A program made the position numbers and the translations under genes. The notes below the pieces were generated by a model. That model saw nothing but the letters and a program-made list of their open reading frames with translations. It was not told the DNA's origin and did not search any database. Source: an uncultured Dorea sp. (lineage in GTDB: Bacteria; Bacillota; Clostridia; Lachnospirales; Lachnospiraceae). From it: 44,625 bases of DNA. Position 1 is the first letter of the stretch. Every line of letters starts with the position of its first letter. Of this stretch, positions 1 through 8,049 are shown one piece after another. Where the stretch lies: NCBI GenBank assembly GCA_947063855.1, contig CAMSTW010000023.1:1-44625 (forward strand). The letters are read 5' to 3'.

Positions 1-539
1 GTCTTGATCCTGATCTTCTCTTTATATTCCACCGGCGGAATCTTGAAGATCGGAACCGGGATACGGATCTGATAAGATGCTGTCAGCTCCCCTATCCCTG
101 TCCGAAGGGAGATTCTTGATTCATCACACCGGATTCCCCGGCATCCTCCCAGCACGATACTCCTCTCCAGACGTTCTGCACCAATTGCGTGAACCACATC
201 ATTCTCAATCTTCGACGGCATTATCACATTCATGGCGTACGCTTCCTCTGCCGCAATCTTACCTGCATACTGCAGGCCGCTCCGCACCGAAGTCCGAATC
301 GCCATAATCTCCATCAGGTACAGAAGGCAGACCACTGCCAGGAAAAAAATCGGTACAGCCATCGCCGCTTCTATTGTTATACTTGCCTTATGGGTCATGT
401 GCTTTTTATCATCTGCCTTTCTCAATTTAGTAACCGCCGTGTCCGGACTTTCCGGCACGAACATATCAGAGGCAGAGACAGATGTCCTTTTCGACATATA
501 AGAATAGATAGATTGTAAGGGGAGTGTTTTACTATTCAT
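1..539 (-). CDS. TadE-like pseudopilin, 3' end cut by window edge
   Basis: This is a partial gene whose reading frame is open to the left edge (about 179 codons visible). A start ATG at 539 follows AAGGAG-type ribosome binding sequence near 550-558. After about 50 hydrophilic residues comes a segment beginning HKASITIEAAMAVPIFFLAV, the glutamate-containing hydrophobic stretch typical of TadE-type minor pseudopilins. Such proteins are processed by a prepilin peptidase and sit at the base or tip of Flp pili. The soluble part after the membrane segment has no motif I recognise. It is the last visible gene of the Tad operon, about 180 bp after the DUF5702-type gene. TadE-like is well supported by the hydrophobic segment and the context; the exact subfamily is not. 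Confidence 0.72.
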   Translation of the reverse strand, partial: MNSKTLPLQSIYSYMSKRTSVSASDMFVPESPDTAVTKLRKADDKKHMTHKASITIEAAMAVPIFFLAVVCLLYLMEIMAIRTSVRSGLQYAGKIAAEEAYAMNVIMPSKIENDVVHAIGAERLERSIVLGGCRGIRCDESRISLRTGIGELTASYQIRIPVPIFKIPPVEYKEKIRIK

Positions 540-716
540 GGTACGAATCCTTCTCCTTTCTTCTTAATTTTGTTATGTCTTTTTATTTGGAATAGTACAG
601 ATGTCAAAAAGGACACCTGTCCCTGCCTCTGATCATGTACCTATGGCGGATGAAAACGGCATATTTATTTCTACCGATATCCACAATACGCTCTAAAACC
701 GTCCTGCGGCATATTT
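540..716. repeat. intergenic gap with inverted and direct repeats
   Basis: No gene is supported here. Positions 601-637 are an imperfect inverted copy of 462-497, which lies in the start of the TadE-like gene. Positions 657-694 are a degenerate direct copy of 707-740, which holds the last codons and stop of the DUF5702-type gene. The region looks like debris of local duplications. It may also carry the ribosome binding site of the gene to its left. Confidence 0.55.
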
Positions 717-2261
717 CTACTGATACCCATAATACGTTCTGAATTGATACCGAATCCCCCGTCTTAACCGGCAGACCGACTGTATCTCCATCCTGCTGAT
801 ACAATAATCCGCCCGGAAATATGTCTGTCCAAAAGCCGTACGAAGATTCTGTTCTATAACCCCAAGCGCCCGTAGCGCTACAGCCTCTTTACCGGTAAGA
901 AATAACAGTATACGGAGATATTCGGCATAGCTTAAGCCCTCCGCATCATCTCTGCCTTCACTGCGGTCTTCCTCTGTTCCCAGCGTCAGCAGCTTCGATA
1001 GCTGCAGCTGCCAGCTTTCCTTAGACTTCACCAGCGGAACCTTACTCCCTTTCAGGAGTGACCTAAGATCCATGACCGACTCACCATACGCCCAGGCCAG
1101 AAGTATCGCCTGAGCCGCTGCCTCTGTAATCGCCGGAACTGCAAGAACCGTACACAGAGCCGCAGCCATCGTTTCGGCTTCCGCCTTCATCTCACTGTCC
1201 GTCTGTATATATGCATAATTCGGAACAAACCGCAGGTTCAGGATCTTCTTTGCCACAGTTTCCAGATTCTCCCTGTCACTGTCCTTTCCCGCCAGAATAT
1301 ATTCCAGCTCATAATCTAACGCCCCATCGCCATTAGTATCCGTAAACATGGAGAAATGCTCCAGCAGATATTTCCCTAATATCAGTGATGACAGATTACC
1401 TCCCGTTGATTCCACATCTGTGAATTCACCATAGCCTTTATTCCGATTCCGCAACTCTGGCATATCCCGGCTATTCACCCGTTTCTCTGATATAGCCGTC
1501 TCCCGGGGCGTCACCAGCGTAAGGAGCGGCGACTGCCTGAGCCTGTCCGCGCTGGAAATCGGGTTCCCCTCCTGCGGAAGCTGGCTTTCGTTCTCTTCCA
1601 GCAGCTCTTCCAGATGATTCTGACTGTCCTGTTCCTCTCTGACATATTCCTCCGCCTGGTCTTCCTGCCGTCCCCACGCCGCGGTCATCCCCAGCATATC
1701 CTTCATCACATTCACCCCGTACTTATGCTCCATATACGCCTGAACCTGATCGCAGAACCCCTGTCCTCCCCGGTCTGTCAGGAATTGGATCCCGGCTATC
1801 CCATGTTCCATATCGCCTGCCCCGTAATACGACAGACGGTCTGTCAGGTTCTGTCTGTCATACCGTCCAGTCTCATAACTGCCGTCCAGCGCAAAGATAT
1901 CATATTCCTCAAGCAGTTCTTTCTGATATTCCGCAAACACACACTCCATAGCCCGGTTCACATCCGCCCTCCGATAATTCTTTGCATTCTGAATCGATGC
2001 ACTCTCCATGATTCCTCCGACGAATGTAACCAGCAGAATGAAGATCAGGCTCAGATACACGGTGATCTCTCCTCCCAGCCTCCTTCTTCCATTCCATTTC
2101 CCATACATCGGTTTAATACTGGCACATAACGCCGTCGGATTTTCACCTGCACTGGTACAAACCAGACAACTCATTGTTTCCCCTGCACTGGCACAAATCA
2201 GGCAGCTCATTCGTTCAATTCCCGGTCGCAGGAAACGCTCGAAACATTCTGGTATAAACAT
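717..2261 (-). CDS. DUF5702-type Tad-associated protein
   Basis: The product has 514 residues. A hydrophobic segment near residues 60-82 (GGEITVYLSLIFILLVTFVG) is followed by a long, mostly soluble domain containing YDIFALDGSY, which resembles DUF5702-type proteins of clostridial Tad loci. Its role is probably as a minor pilin or pilus-base component outside the membrane. The start codon shares one base with the stop of the Flp pilin gene (TGATG), so translation is probably coupled and the long N-terminus may be real. That N-terminus is odd: it has a near-perfect tandem repeat of about 11 residues (MSCLICASAGE, MSCLVCTSAGE) before the usual start of the family. The ATG at 2108 is an alternative start but lacks a ribosome binding site. 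Confidence 0.7.
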   Translation of the reverse strand: MFIPECFERFLRPGIERMSCLICASAGETMSCLVCTSAGENPTALCASIKPMYGKWNGRRRLGGEITVYLSLIFILLVTFVGGIMESASIQNAKNYRRADVNRAMECVFAEYQKELLEEYDIFALDGSYETGRYDRQNLTDRLSYYGAGDMEHGIAGIQFLTDRGGQGFCDQVQAYMEHKYGVNVMKDMLGMTAAWGRQEDQAEEYVREEQDSQNHLEELLEENESQLPQEGNPISSADRLRQSPLLTLVTPRETAISEKRVNSRDMPELRNRNKGYGEFTDVESTGGNLSSLILGKYLLEHFSMFTDTNGDGALDYELEYILAGKDSDRENLETVAKKILNLRFVPNYAYIQTDSEMKAEAETMAAALCTVLAVPAITEAAAQAILLAWAYGESVMDLRSLLKGSKVPLVKSKESWQLQLSKLLTLGTEEDRSEGRDDAEGLSYAEYLRILLFLTGKEAVALRALGVIEQNLRTAFGQTYFRADYCISRMEIQSVCRLRRGIRYQFRTYYGYQ

Positions 2262-2461
2262 CAGATTCCGGAGCTCTCACTGACAATCTTCTGGAAAATA
2301 TTCTGCACCAGGCTGGTAAGCTGGGATTTAAATATGATAACCAGTCCGATCAGAACCACCAGGATCAATATCACCTCTACCACTCCGATTCCGTCCTCTT
2401 CTTTAAGCTTCTCCCTGATATAATATAATCTCCACATAAGAATCCTCCTTTTTCTCGACAT
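2261..2461 (-). CDS. Flp1-like type IVb pilin
   Basis: This 66-residue protein has a short charged N-terminus and a single hydrophobic helix reading GIGVVEVILILVVLIGLVII. That matches the putative Flp1-like pilin/flagellin domain common in clostridial Tad loci. The glutamate at position 5 after the EEDG/IG junction is the usual pilin feature, with prepilin cleavage just before the helix. This is probably the major structural subunit of the Flp pilus, assembled by the CpaF, TadB and TadC proteins encoded upstream. Its stop codon overlaps the next start by one base. The ribosome binding site is AAAAGGAGGATT just upstream of 2461. Confidence 0.82.
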   Translation of the reverse strand: MSRKRRILMWRLYYIREKLKEEDGIGVVEVILILVVLIGLVIIFKSQLTSLVQNIFQKIVSESSGI

Positions 2462-2596
2462 ATCCTCTCAGAATCTCAACTTCCAATTCCATGGGGTTTC
2501 TGAGAGTACATTACATTTCTTGTTCCCTACTTGAATGCTGCTCTGAAAGCAACTTATGAATTCAAGTTTCTGAGAGCACATTACATTTCTTGTCCC
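2462..2596. repeat. 34-bp direct repeats between tadC and flp
   Basis: Two almost identical 34-bp copies (2497-2530 and 2567-2600) are 70 bp apart between the stop of the tadC-like gene and the pilin gene. Each begins TTTCTGAGAG and ends TTCCCTAC or TCCCCTAC. The right copy runs into the tadC stop codon. No open frame or classical terminator is visible. This could be a duplicated 3' end of tadC or a small repeat family. Confidence 0.6.
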
Positions 2597-3937
2597 CTAC
2601 ACCTGCACCGAGAGAAACGCAGGAACGATCACAATCACCAGCACAACCGCCAGCATCAGAAACATCGGGAGCAGCAATCTGGTTCCTGCCTCTTCCCCAA
2701 GCCTTTTCGCCCTCGCCTTGCGCTCCTCAAACGCCTGAACAGACTCAAGCCTTAGAAGCTCTGTCAGTCCCCTGTTCCCCTTTCTCAGATTCTGGGAGAG
2801 CAACGCCCCCAATCGTATATAGATCTGTACGCCGCACCGGCGTCCGAAGCGTTCATAGCTCTCCGCTTCCGTAATCCCGCTCTCCATCTCGTGACAGGTC
2901 CTCCTCATCTCTTCATAGACATACCGCTCTCCCCACACCTCCTTATGACAGACATAATCCTCAACAACCTTTCTCCAGGCCCGTTTTACCGTCATTCCTG
3001 CTCCAAGGAACAGTGTCATCTTATCCACAACCTCCGGATAATCCAGGATCATCTGCTGTTTCTTTTGTTCCTGCTCTTTGCCGCGGTTCTGAATCTCCAA
3101 AGCATAGAACAGGATACCCGCCAGCGCCGCCATAACAACGAGTACCACTCCCCGGCTGTCCATCTTCCGGTAATATACGGCCTCCCGCTCAAGCAGTCTT
3201 GCCGGCAGACGCATACTCTTCTGCGTCCGGCTCTTCTTCTCCTGCGCCTGTATCTCTTCCTTTATCCGGAGGATATTCTCTTCCTCCTGCCCCATTTTCT
3301 CCGGATATACACAGACCGTACATTGATAGAGAGCCTGCTGCGCCTCATCCTCCCTATAAGTCAGGACTGCACGCAGTCCGACCAGCGTTCCCTCTTCCGC
3401 CAGAGAATCCTTCTGGATCTCGCCCCGGACATTCATCACATCATACCGGTCAAGCTCCCACGCGATCCTGACCGGCTCGCCGGGAAATTCTGTCAGCAGG
3501 TTCATGTCCTTCTCAACCCGGTCAAGACTCTCGTTCTGTCCCAGAATCTTCTTCTCCATCTGCCCAATCACCCTGTCGAACACTCCCTGTATCTCCTCCT
3601 GCGAATATCTCTGCTCTGACAGTTCTATTTCCACAGGAATGCGTCCCTGCTCTCCCGCAAGCTGTACGTCCAGCTCTTCTATCCGGCTTCCCGCTCCATG
3701 CCCGTTCCGGTACAGAAGGCCGTCCATCTCCCGCCGCGTATCCGCGAAATCTGCCGCCAGCAATATGAGACCTCCCACGAACGCCAGCCCCACTGCTGCC
3801 GATCTGATCCTCCTGTCCTTATTGTTCCCGCACCAGTTCCACACCTTTTTACCGAATCCTGCTCTCTCTTTCCTTATACCTCGATCCTTATCATCCTGAT
3901 TCCCAGATAATATGCGCCCATGTAGATTATCAGACAT
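2597..3937 (-). CDS. tadC: TadC-like inner-membrane platform protein (T2SSF)
   Basis: The product has 446 residues, longer than a typical TadC of about 300. A membrane segment lies near residues 47-65, then a soluble insert of about 190 residues, another membrane segment near 258-280, and a C-terminal type II secretion F domain. The F domain includes DYPEVVDKMTLFLGAGMTVK and a final hydrophobic helix before the C-terminus. TadB and TadC form the inner-membrane platform on which the CpaF ATPase drives pilus extension. The start at 3937 overlaps tadB by 64 bases; a GTG at 3844 would avoid this and is an alternative. The soluble N-terminal extension is unusual and I do not recognise it. Confidence 0.78.
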   Translation of the reverse strand: MSDNLHGRILSGNQDDKDRGIRKERAGFGKKVWNWCGNNKDRRIRSAAVGLAFVGGLILLAADFADTRREMDGLLYRNGHGAGSRIEELDVQLAGEQGRIPVEIELSEQRYSQEEIQGVFDRVIGQMEKKILGQNESLDRVEKDMNLLTEFPGEPVRIAWELDRYDVMNVRGEIQKDSLAEEGTLVGLRAVLTYREDEAQQALYQCTVCVYPEKMGQEEENILRIKEEIQAQEKKSRTQKSMRLPARLLEREAVYYRKMDSRGVVLVVMAALAGILFYALEIQNRGKEQEQKKQQMILDYPEVVDKMTLFLGAGMTVKRAWRKVVEDYVCHKEVWGERYVYEEMRRTCHEMESGITEAESYERFGRRCGVQIYIRLGALLSQNLRKGNRGLTELLRLESVQAFEERKARAKRLGEEAGTRLLLPMFLMLAVVLVIVIVPAFLSVQV

Positions 3938-4686
3938 ACCGTCATCACCCCGATTCCCAACGCATTTCCATACAGGCTGTCCATGAATTCCGGAAAACTC
4001 AGCGACATATAACCGATAATGGCATATGGAACCGCCGACATTACCCTGAATTCGTATCTCTTTGCCGCAAGTATGGTATCAATCTCACGCTTTACATCAA
4101 TCTTGTCCCCCATCTGCCGCACGGTATCCTGTATGATTGCGATCATATTGCCGCCGCTCTTCTTAGCCGCGACAAACACCGCCGCAAAGTTTCGGACATC
4201 CCCGTTTGCCGCCCTCTGCCCAAACTCCTCCAACACCTGCTCCATAGGAACATTCATCCGCAGCTGCCTTGTGATGATCTTAAGCTCCTTCATGATCCGC
4301 CTCTCTTCCGGGTAGATCCGGACAAGCTCTTTCTGCGCTTCATAGAATGCATTTTCCACAGAATAGCCTGTATTCAGAGCCGCCGATACCGACAGAACCG
4401 CCTCTTTGAACTGCAGCTGGAATTCCGCTTCCTTCTTTCTTGCACTTTCCTCCTCCATCATATGCAGATGCCACAGAAGAACCGGTAATAATGGAATCAT
4501 CATCCAGAAAGAGCGGTAATACAGCCACGCCGTGATACTCGTGAGCCCCGTTGCCCCAAGTACATTCCAGAGATGCTCCCTTCCTGTAATATCCTGCTGC
4601 CAGCCATTTCCCTTCTTATGCGTATGCCTGTCCTTTTGCCTTCCCGGCTTAAAGCCACCTCTCTTCTCCTTCCCACCTCTGTCCAT
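3874..4686 (-). CDS. tadB: TadB-like inner-membrane platform protein (T2SSF)
   Basis: With the ATG at 4686 this is about 270 residues. An in-frame start at 4779 would add 31 basic residues but overlap cpaF by 131 bases, so I prefer the shorter form. Two membrane helices near the N-terminus precede a type II secretion F domain with FKEAVLSVSAALNTGYSVENA and KKSGGNM. Two more helices end the protein. This order is typical of TadB, the partner of TadC in the membrane platform under the CpaF ATPase. Gene order cpaF-tadB-tadC, with overlapping ends, supports one transcript. Confidence 0.8.
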   Translation of the reverse strand: MDRGGKEKRGGFKPGRQKDRHTHKKGNGWQQDITGREHLWNVLGATGLTSITAWLYYRSFWMMIPLLPVLLWHLHMMEEESARKKEAEFQLQFKEAVLSVSAALNTGYSVENAFYEAQKELVRIYPEERRIMKELKIITRQLRMNVPMEQVLEEFGQRAANGDVRNFAAVFVAAKKSGGNMIAIIQDTVRQMGDKIDVKREIDTILAAKRYEFRVMSAVPYAIIGYMSLSFPEFMDSLYGNALGIGVMTVCLIIYMGAYYLGIRMIRIEV

Positions 4687-5884
4687 ATCCTGCAGCCGCC
4701 AGCTTTTCCCTGTGCCAGAGTTCCTGCTCTTTCTTCCATTCTCCTTGAATCTTGCCATTCGTTTCCCCCGTTTCCACATACTTATACAAGGTCTGCAGGC
4801 GGATCTCTCCCGCCTGATACCCCAGTACCTCTGTTACCTCCAGAAGCTTCCTGCTTCTGTCCCTCAGTCTTCCCAGGTGTACGATCAGGTCGATCCCCGA
4901 TGCGATCTGCCTCTGTATCGCAGACAGCGGCAGTTCCATCCCCATGAGCACCATTGTCTCCAGACGGCTCAGCATGTCGGCCGGACTGTTGGCGTGGCCG
5001 GTGCTAAGGGATCCGTCATGGCCGGTATTCAGAGCCTGCAGCATATCAATCGCCTCGGAGGAACGAACTTCTCCTACCACGATCCGGTCCGGTCTCATCC
5101 GAAGCGCCGACTTGATGAGATCCCGGATTGTGACCGCACCTGTTCCTTCTACATTCGCATTCCTTGCTTCCAGCCTCACCAGATTCGGAACATCCTGAAT
5201 CTTCAACTCCGCATTGTCCTCGATGGTGATGATTCTCTCTGTCTTGGGAATATACTGCGATAAAGCATTTAAGAAAGTGGTCTTTCCCGAACCGGTTCCG
5301 CCACTTATGAATATGTTGTATCCGGCCGCCACGAGATCGGCGAGAAACCCTGATACTTCACTGCTGATGGAATTCCATGCAATCAACTGCCGCATGGTAA
5401 TTGCCTCTTTTGAAAATTTCCGTATGGTCACGATCGGACCGTCAAGCGCCACCGGCGCCAGGACTACATTTACCCGGGAACCGTCCGGCAGTCTTGCATC
5501 TACGATGGGGGACGCTTCGTTCACCAGCCTGTTCGAACCGGCCACAATCTGCTGTACCACATCCTCAAGCTTGTCCCTTGATATAAATCTTTTATCTGAC
5601 CTCAGGATCCTGCCGTCTCTTTCATAGAAGATGTTCTGTGTCCCGTTGATCATAATCTCTGTAATGGACTCATCCTCCAGAAATTCCTGGAGCAGATCCA
5701 GCTTCCGGAATGCATTGAACAGTTCCCGGCCAAGAGCCGTCTTCTTCGCAAGCGACAGATACTCCTGCTTAGACGCCTCCCCCAACACCTGATAGATCAG
5801 CCTGGTCAGCTCTTCGTCCTCAATCTCTCTTGTCATGTCCAGCTCTTCCAATATCCTGGCATGAAGCTGTTCCGGGCATATCAC
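4649..5884 (-). CDS. cpaF: CpaF/TadA secretion ATPase
   Basis: This 411-residue protein is the ATPase that powers Flp pilus assembly. Walker A is GGTGSGKT at residues 195-202, the Walker B region is RIVVGEVR at 267-274, and the His box is STGHAN at 294-299. The N-terminal domain has EFLEDESITEIMIN, typical of CpaF. The start is a GTG at 5884 preceded by AAGGAAG; the codon after it is ATA. All catalytic motifs are intact, so the enzyme should be functional. The protein acts as a hexamer on the cytoplasmic face beneath TadB/TadC. Confidence 0.93.
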   Translation of the reverse strand: MICPEQLHARILEELDMTREIEDEELTRLIYQVLGEASKQEYLSLAKKTALGRELFNAFRKLDLLQEFLEDESITEIMINGTQNIFYERDGRILRSDKRFISRDKLEDVVQQIVAGSNRLVNEASPIVDARLPDGSRVNVVLAPVALDGPIVTIRKFSKEAITMRQLIAWNSISSEVSGFLADLVAAGYNIFISGGTGSGKTTFLNALSQYIPKTERIITIEDNAELKIQDVPNLVRLEARNANVEGTGAVTIRDLIKSALRMRPDRIVVGEVRSSEAIDMLQALNTGHDGSLSTGHANSPADMLSRLETMVLMGMELPLSAIQRQIASGIDLIVHLGRLRDRSRKLLEVTEVLGYQAGEIRLQTLYKYVETGETNGKIQGEWKKEQELWHREKLAAAGYGQRWEGEERWL

Positions 5885-5953
5885 GGCGCGGCTTCCTTCT
5901 TTCTTCTCATCGACATTCTCCTCCCTTCATACTCCGGCTTTCCTCACTTTCTC

Positions 5954-7042
5954 TCAATTCATCTCTCCTCCTGACATACCATGGCCGCCCCTCTTCTTCA
6001 ATCTCATTCCCCTTTTTCCTCCGCATTCTGACAACTCTGCTTCTCCTTCTGCTCTTTCCCTTCTGCCATATCCCGGTAACTCTGCCTGCGCTCCTGATTC
6101 TCCTGCCGCCGTTCTTCCCCGCCCGCCAGGTCCGGACAGCTTCGGCTTTCTCACCATCTTCTTCTTCACATCATCATACCCCAGCAGATGCAGTTCTTCC
6201 TCCATCTGCATAAGCTTCGCCCTTGCCGCCGTATCCCCGGCCGTCGGAACATGGACCTCCGTACACATCCGCAGAATCCCGTAGACATCCCGAAGTCCTT
6301 CGTCAATATCCAGAATCAGCACGTCATAGATGCTCTGCTCTGCGATCTGATGGAGCAATCCACTCCATTCCTCCAGCGTAACCGCCTTAATGTCCTCCGA
6401 CACCCGCACCGGAAGCAGATAATCCAGCGTTCCCATACGCTTTACCAATGTCGTGAGCCTCACGCCAAGACTTCCGCTCTCCTGCCTTGCATAATACAGG
6501 GCGTCGGCCAGTGTATGCCCTTCTTCGGGGAAATATCCCCCTACGCCGCCGTAAATCTCCAGATTAAGATACAATACATTCTCTGACGCCGCCAGTTCCT
6601 GCCCCGTCTTAAGGGCGTAGCCTGTCTTCCCGCATCTGTGCACCGGCGAAAAGACTCCTATGATCCGGATCTGTCTGCTTCTTGCCACGTGGAAGAACAG
6701 ATCCTTTGCCTCATCTTCCTTACTGCACTGACAGATGATCGCCGACAGGATGGCTTCACCGGACTGATACTTATAGATTACATTCTCCTCATTCCCCTGT
6801 CTGCCTGTCTCCTCCAGGAAGAACAGCCTGCCCGCCTGAAGCTCCTCGCATTCCCCGGCGGGATAACTTCCTCCCACCAGCAGAATATCAACCGGATGCT
6901 CCTTCATGACCGCCTTCACCTGTGAGAGATCATCACACACCTGCACTTGAAATGCGAATTCCTTCTTCTTCATCAGGAATACGGCAAACGCCGCCGCATA
7001 CCCTTCCTCCTGATCACAGATTACCAGACTTCTGCCGCCCAC
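5954..7042 (-). CDS. CpaE/TadZ-like ATPase with altered Walker A
   Basis: The preferred start is a GTG at 7042 with AGGAGGG seven bases upstream, giving about 362 residues; an ATG at 7126 would add 28. The N-terminus (LVICDQEEGYAAAF) resembles the receiver-like domain of CpaE/TadZ. The ParA/MinD-like domain follows, with FSPVHRCGKT (about residues 130-140) in place of a standard GGxGKT loop and VLILDIDEG as the likely Walker B region. TadZ proteins position the pilus machine at a cell pole or site. The C-terminal 60 residues are Gly, Arg and Glu rich and probably disordered. It is the first gene of the visible Tad run. Confidence 0.75.
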   Translation of the reverse strand: MGGRSLVICDQEEGYAAAFAVFLMKKKEFAFQVQVCDDLSQVKAVMKEHPVDILLVGGSYPAGECEELQAGRLFFLEETGRQGNEENVIYKYQSGEAILSAIICQCSKEDEAKDLFFHVARSRQIRIIGVFSPVHRCGKTGYALKTGQELAASENVLYLNLEIYGGVGGYFPEEGHTLADALYYARQESGSLGVRLTTLVKRMGTLDYLLPVRVSEDIKAVTLEEWSGLLHQIAEQSIYDVLILDIDEGLRDVYGILRMCTEVHVPTAGDTAARAKLMQMEEELHLLGYDDVKKKMVRKPKLSGPGGRGRTAAGESGAQAELPGYGRRERAEGEAELSECGGKRGMRLKKRGGHGMSGGEMN

Positions 7043-7310
7043 ATACGATCCCTCCTGTCTGATTCTCTTATGAAACAGTACATCACTGCATACGCATAAC
7101 ACACCGTCCGGACTCCCGGCCTTCATTGCCGGTAAATATATACCTTCATTTACCGCAGATAACGTTATTCACCATATGCACCGTCACATACACGGATCGC
7201 GATTCCCCGAATCTCAATACAGTGATGTACCAGTCTACCAGTTACGTGAAATTCTGCCGATATGGCATCGAACACCTCAAAACTTCAGAATATCATGAAT
7301 CTATCAATGA

Positions 7311-7362
7311 AATAAAATAATCGGATACAAGCTACAAGATGTAGCTTGTAGGACGATTATAC
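7311..7362 (-). terminator. terminator of bofA
   Basis: An 11-bp perfect stem (TACAAGCTACA / TGTAGCTTGTA, 3-base loop) is extended by ATAATCG/CGATTAT after a small internal bulge. On the minus strand the stem is followed by TTATTTTATTT. It sits 60-110 bases after the bofA stop codon. The interval 7043-7310 is otherwise without a gene and should hold the promoter of the Tad operon; I cannot name its -35 and -10. Confidence 0.75.
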
Positions 7363-7420
7363 CCCCTGGGATTCAGATTGTCTATCCCCTTTTTTAAAAT
7401 ACCCGAATTTTGTGCAATCT

Positions 7421-7630
7421 TTACATATTTCCGTAGAAAGAAATGCCATAAAGGAGCGCAACCCCAGGAGTTCCAAGGATTCCGGATGTCAAAACAGTCC
7501 ACGGATTCAATCCCACCTGCACAGAGATTCCCTGCGCGCCCAGGAATTCATTTACAAAAAATATCATGGCGGCTCCTACGATTACTCTGACTATAAAATT
7601 AACAAACAAGTGCGGCGTCTGTTCTGACAT
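7421..7630 (-). CDS. bofA: BofA-family pro-sigma-K processing inhibitor
   Basis: This 69-residue protein has two membrane helices separated by a short loop and the family motif GLNPWTVLTSGILGTPGVAL (about residues 40-59). In Bacillus, BofA inhibits the SpoIVFB protease in the forespore outer membrane, delaying sigma-K activation. In Clostridia its role is less clear. In Bacillus subtilis bofA follows yaaL; here the yaaL-like gene is the divergent neighbour, so the association is kept with a different orientation. A hairpin terminator follows the stop. Confidence 0.85.
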   Translation of the reverse strand: MSEQTPHLFVNFIVRVIVGAAMIFFVNEFLGAQGISVQVGLNPWTVLTSGILGTPGVALLYGISFYGNM

Positions 7631-7769
7631 CGTTCACCCTCCCGGCCCGGGAACCGTCAAGCGGCTGGCCTGACCGTTCCATCCTGTTTCTTAATTCATA
7701 TATATCCGCGTATCGGGTATTTTATTCCCAAAATCTGCTTATACTAGGATATATTTATGGAGGTAGATT

Positions 7770-8006
7770 ATGAGATTATTTGAACAAAGACATACCACCG
7801 AAGAAGATGTGTACAAACGGCTCTCCTACGATCCCGCCGCCAACACACTGATGGACGAGATCGCATGCGCGCGCCGTGAGATTGAAGAGGCTTACATTAA
7901 TTTCCAGTACGCCCAGGATCCCGATCTGATTGATTCCTATATCTACAGAGGCAACGCCGCCTGGCTGCGCTACCGTTTTCTGCTCCGGCAGGCGAAGATC
8001 ATCTGA
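7770..8006 (+). CDS. YaaL-like DUF2508 family protein
   Basis: The product has 78 residues. The C-terminal part (REIEEAYINFQYAQDPDLID, then YRGNAAWLRYRFLLRQAK) matches the DUF2508/YaaL family, whose function is unknown. It is divergently placed with bofA, the same partner as in the recR-yaaL-bofA region of bacilli. The ribosome binding site GGAGGT is seven bases before the ATG. A TATACT at about 7740 is a plausible -10. No membrane segment is visible. Confidence 0.82.
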   Translation: MRLFEQRHTTEEDVYKRLSYDPAANTLMDEIACARREIEEAYINFQYAQDPDLIDSYIYRGNAAWLRYRFLLRQAKII

Positions 8007-8049
8007 CACCATGCGACGCATCTGTCACTCGTCACCCCGGCCGGCGGCA
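8004..8049. repeat. hairpin and duplicated 3' end between convergent genes
   Basis: The stop region of the DUF2508 gene contains a stem (TGACA..ATGC / GCAT..TGTCA, 8004-8027) that may end transcription in both directions, though no T-run follows. The sequence 7997-8045 is a degenerate direct copy of 8049-8097, which encodes the last residues of the threonylcarbamoyl-AMP synthase. The gene's 3' end was therefore duplicated locally. Confidence 0.5.

Noticed and set aside
2008-2283. Plus-strand ORFs across the Tad genes
   Set aside because: They are shadows opposite well-supported minus-strand genes, with no family resemblance or ribosome binding sites.
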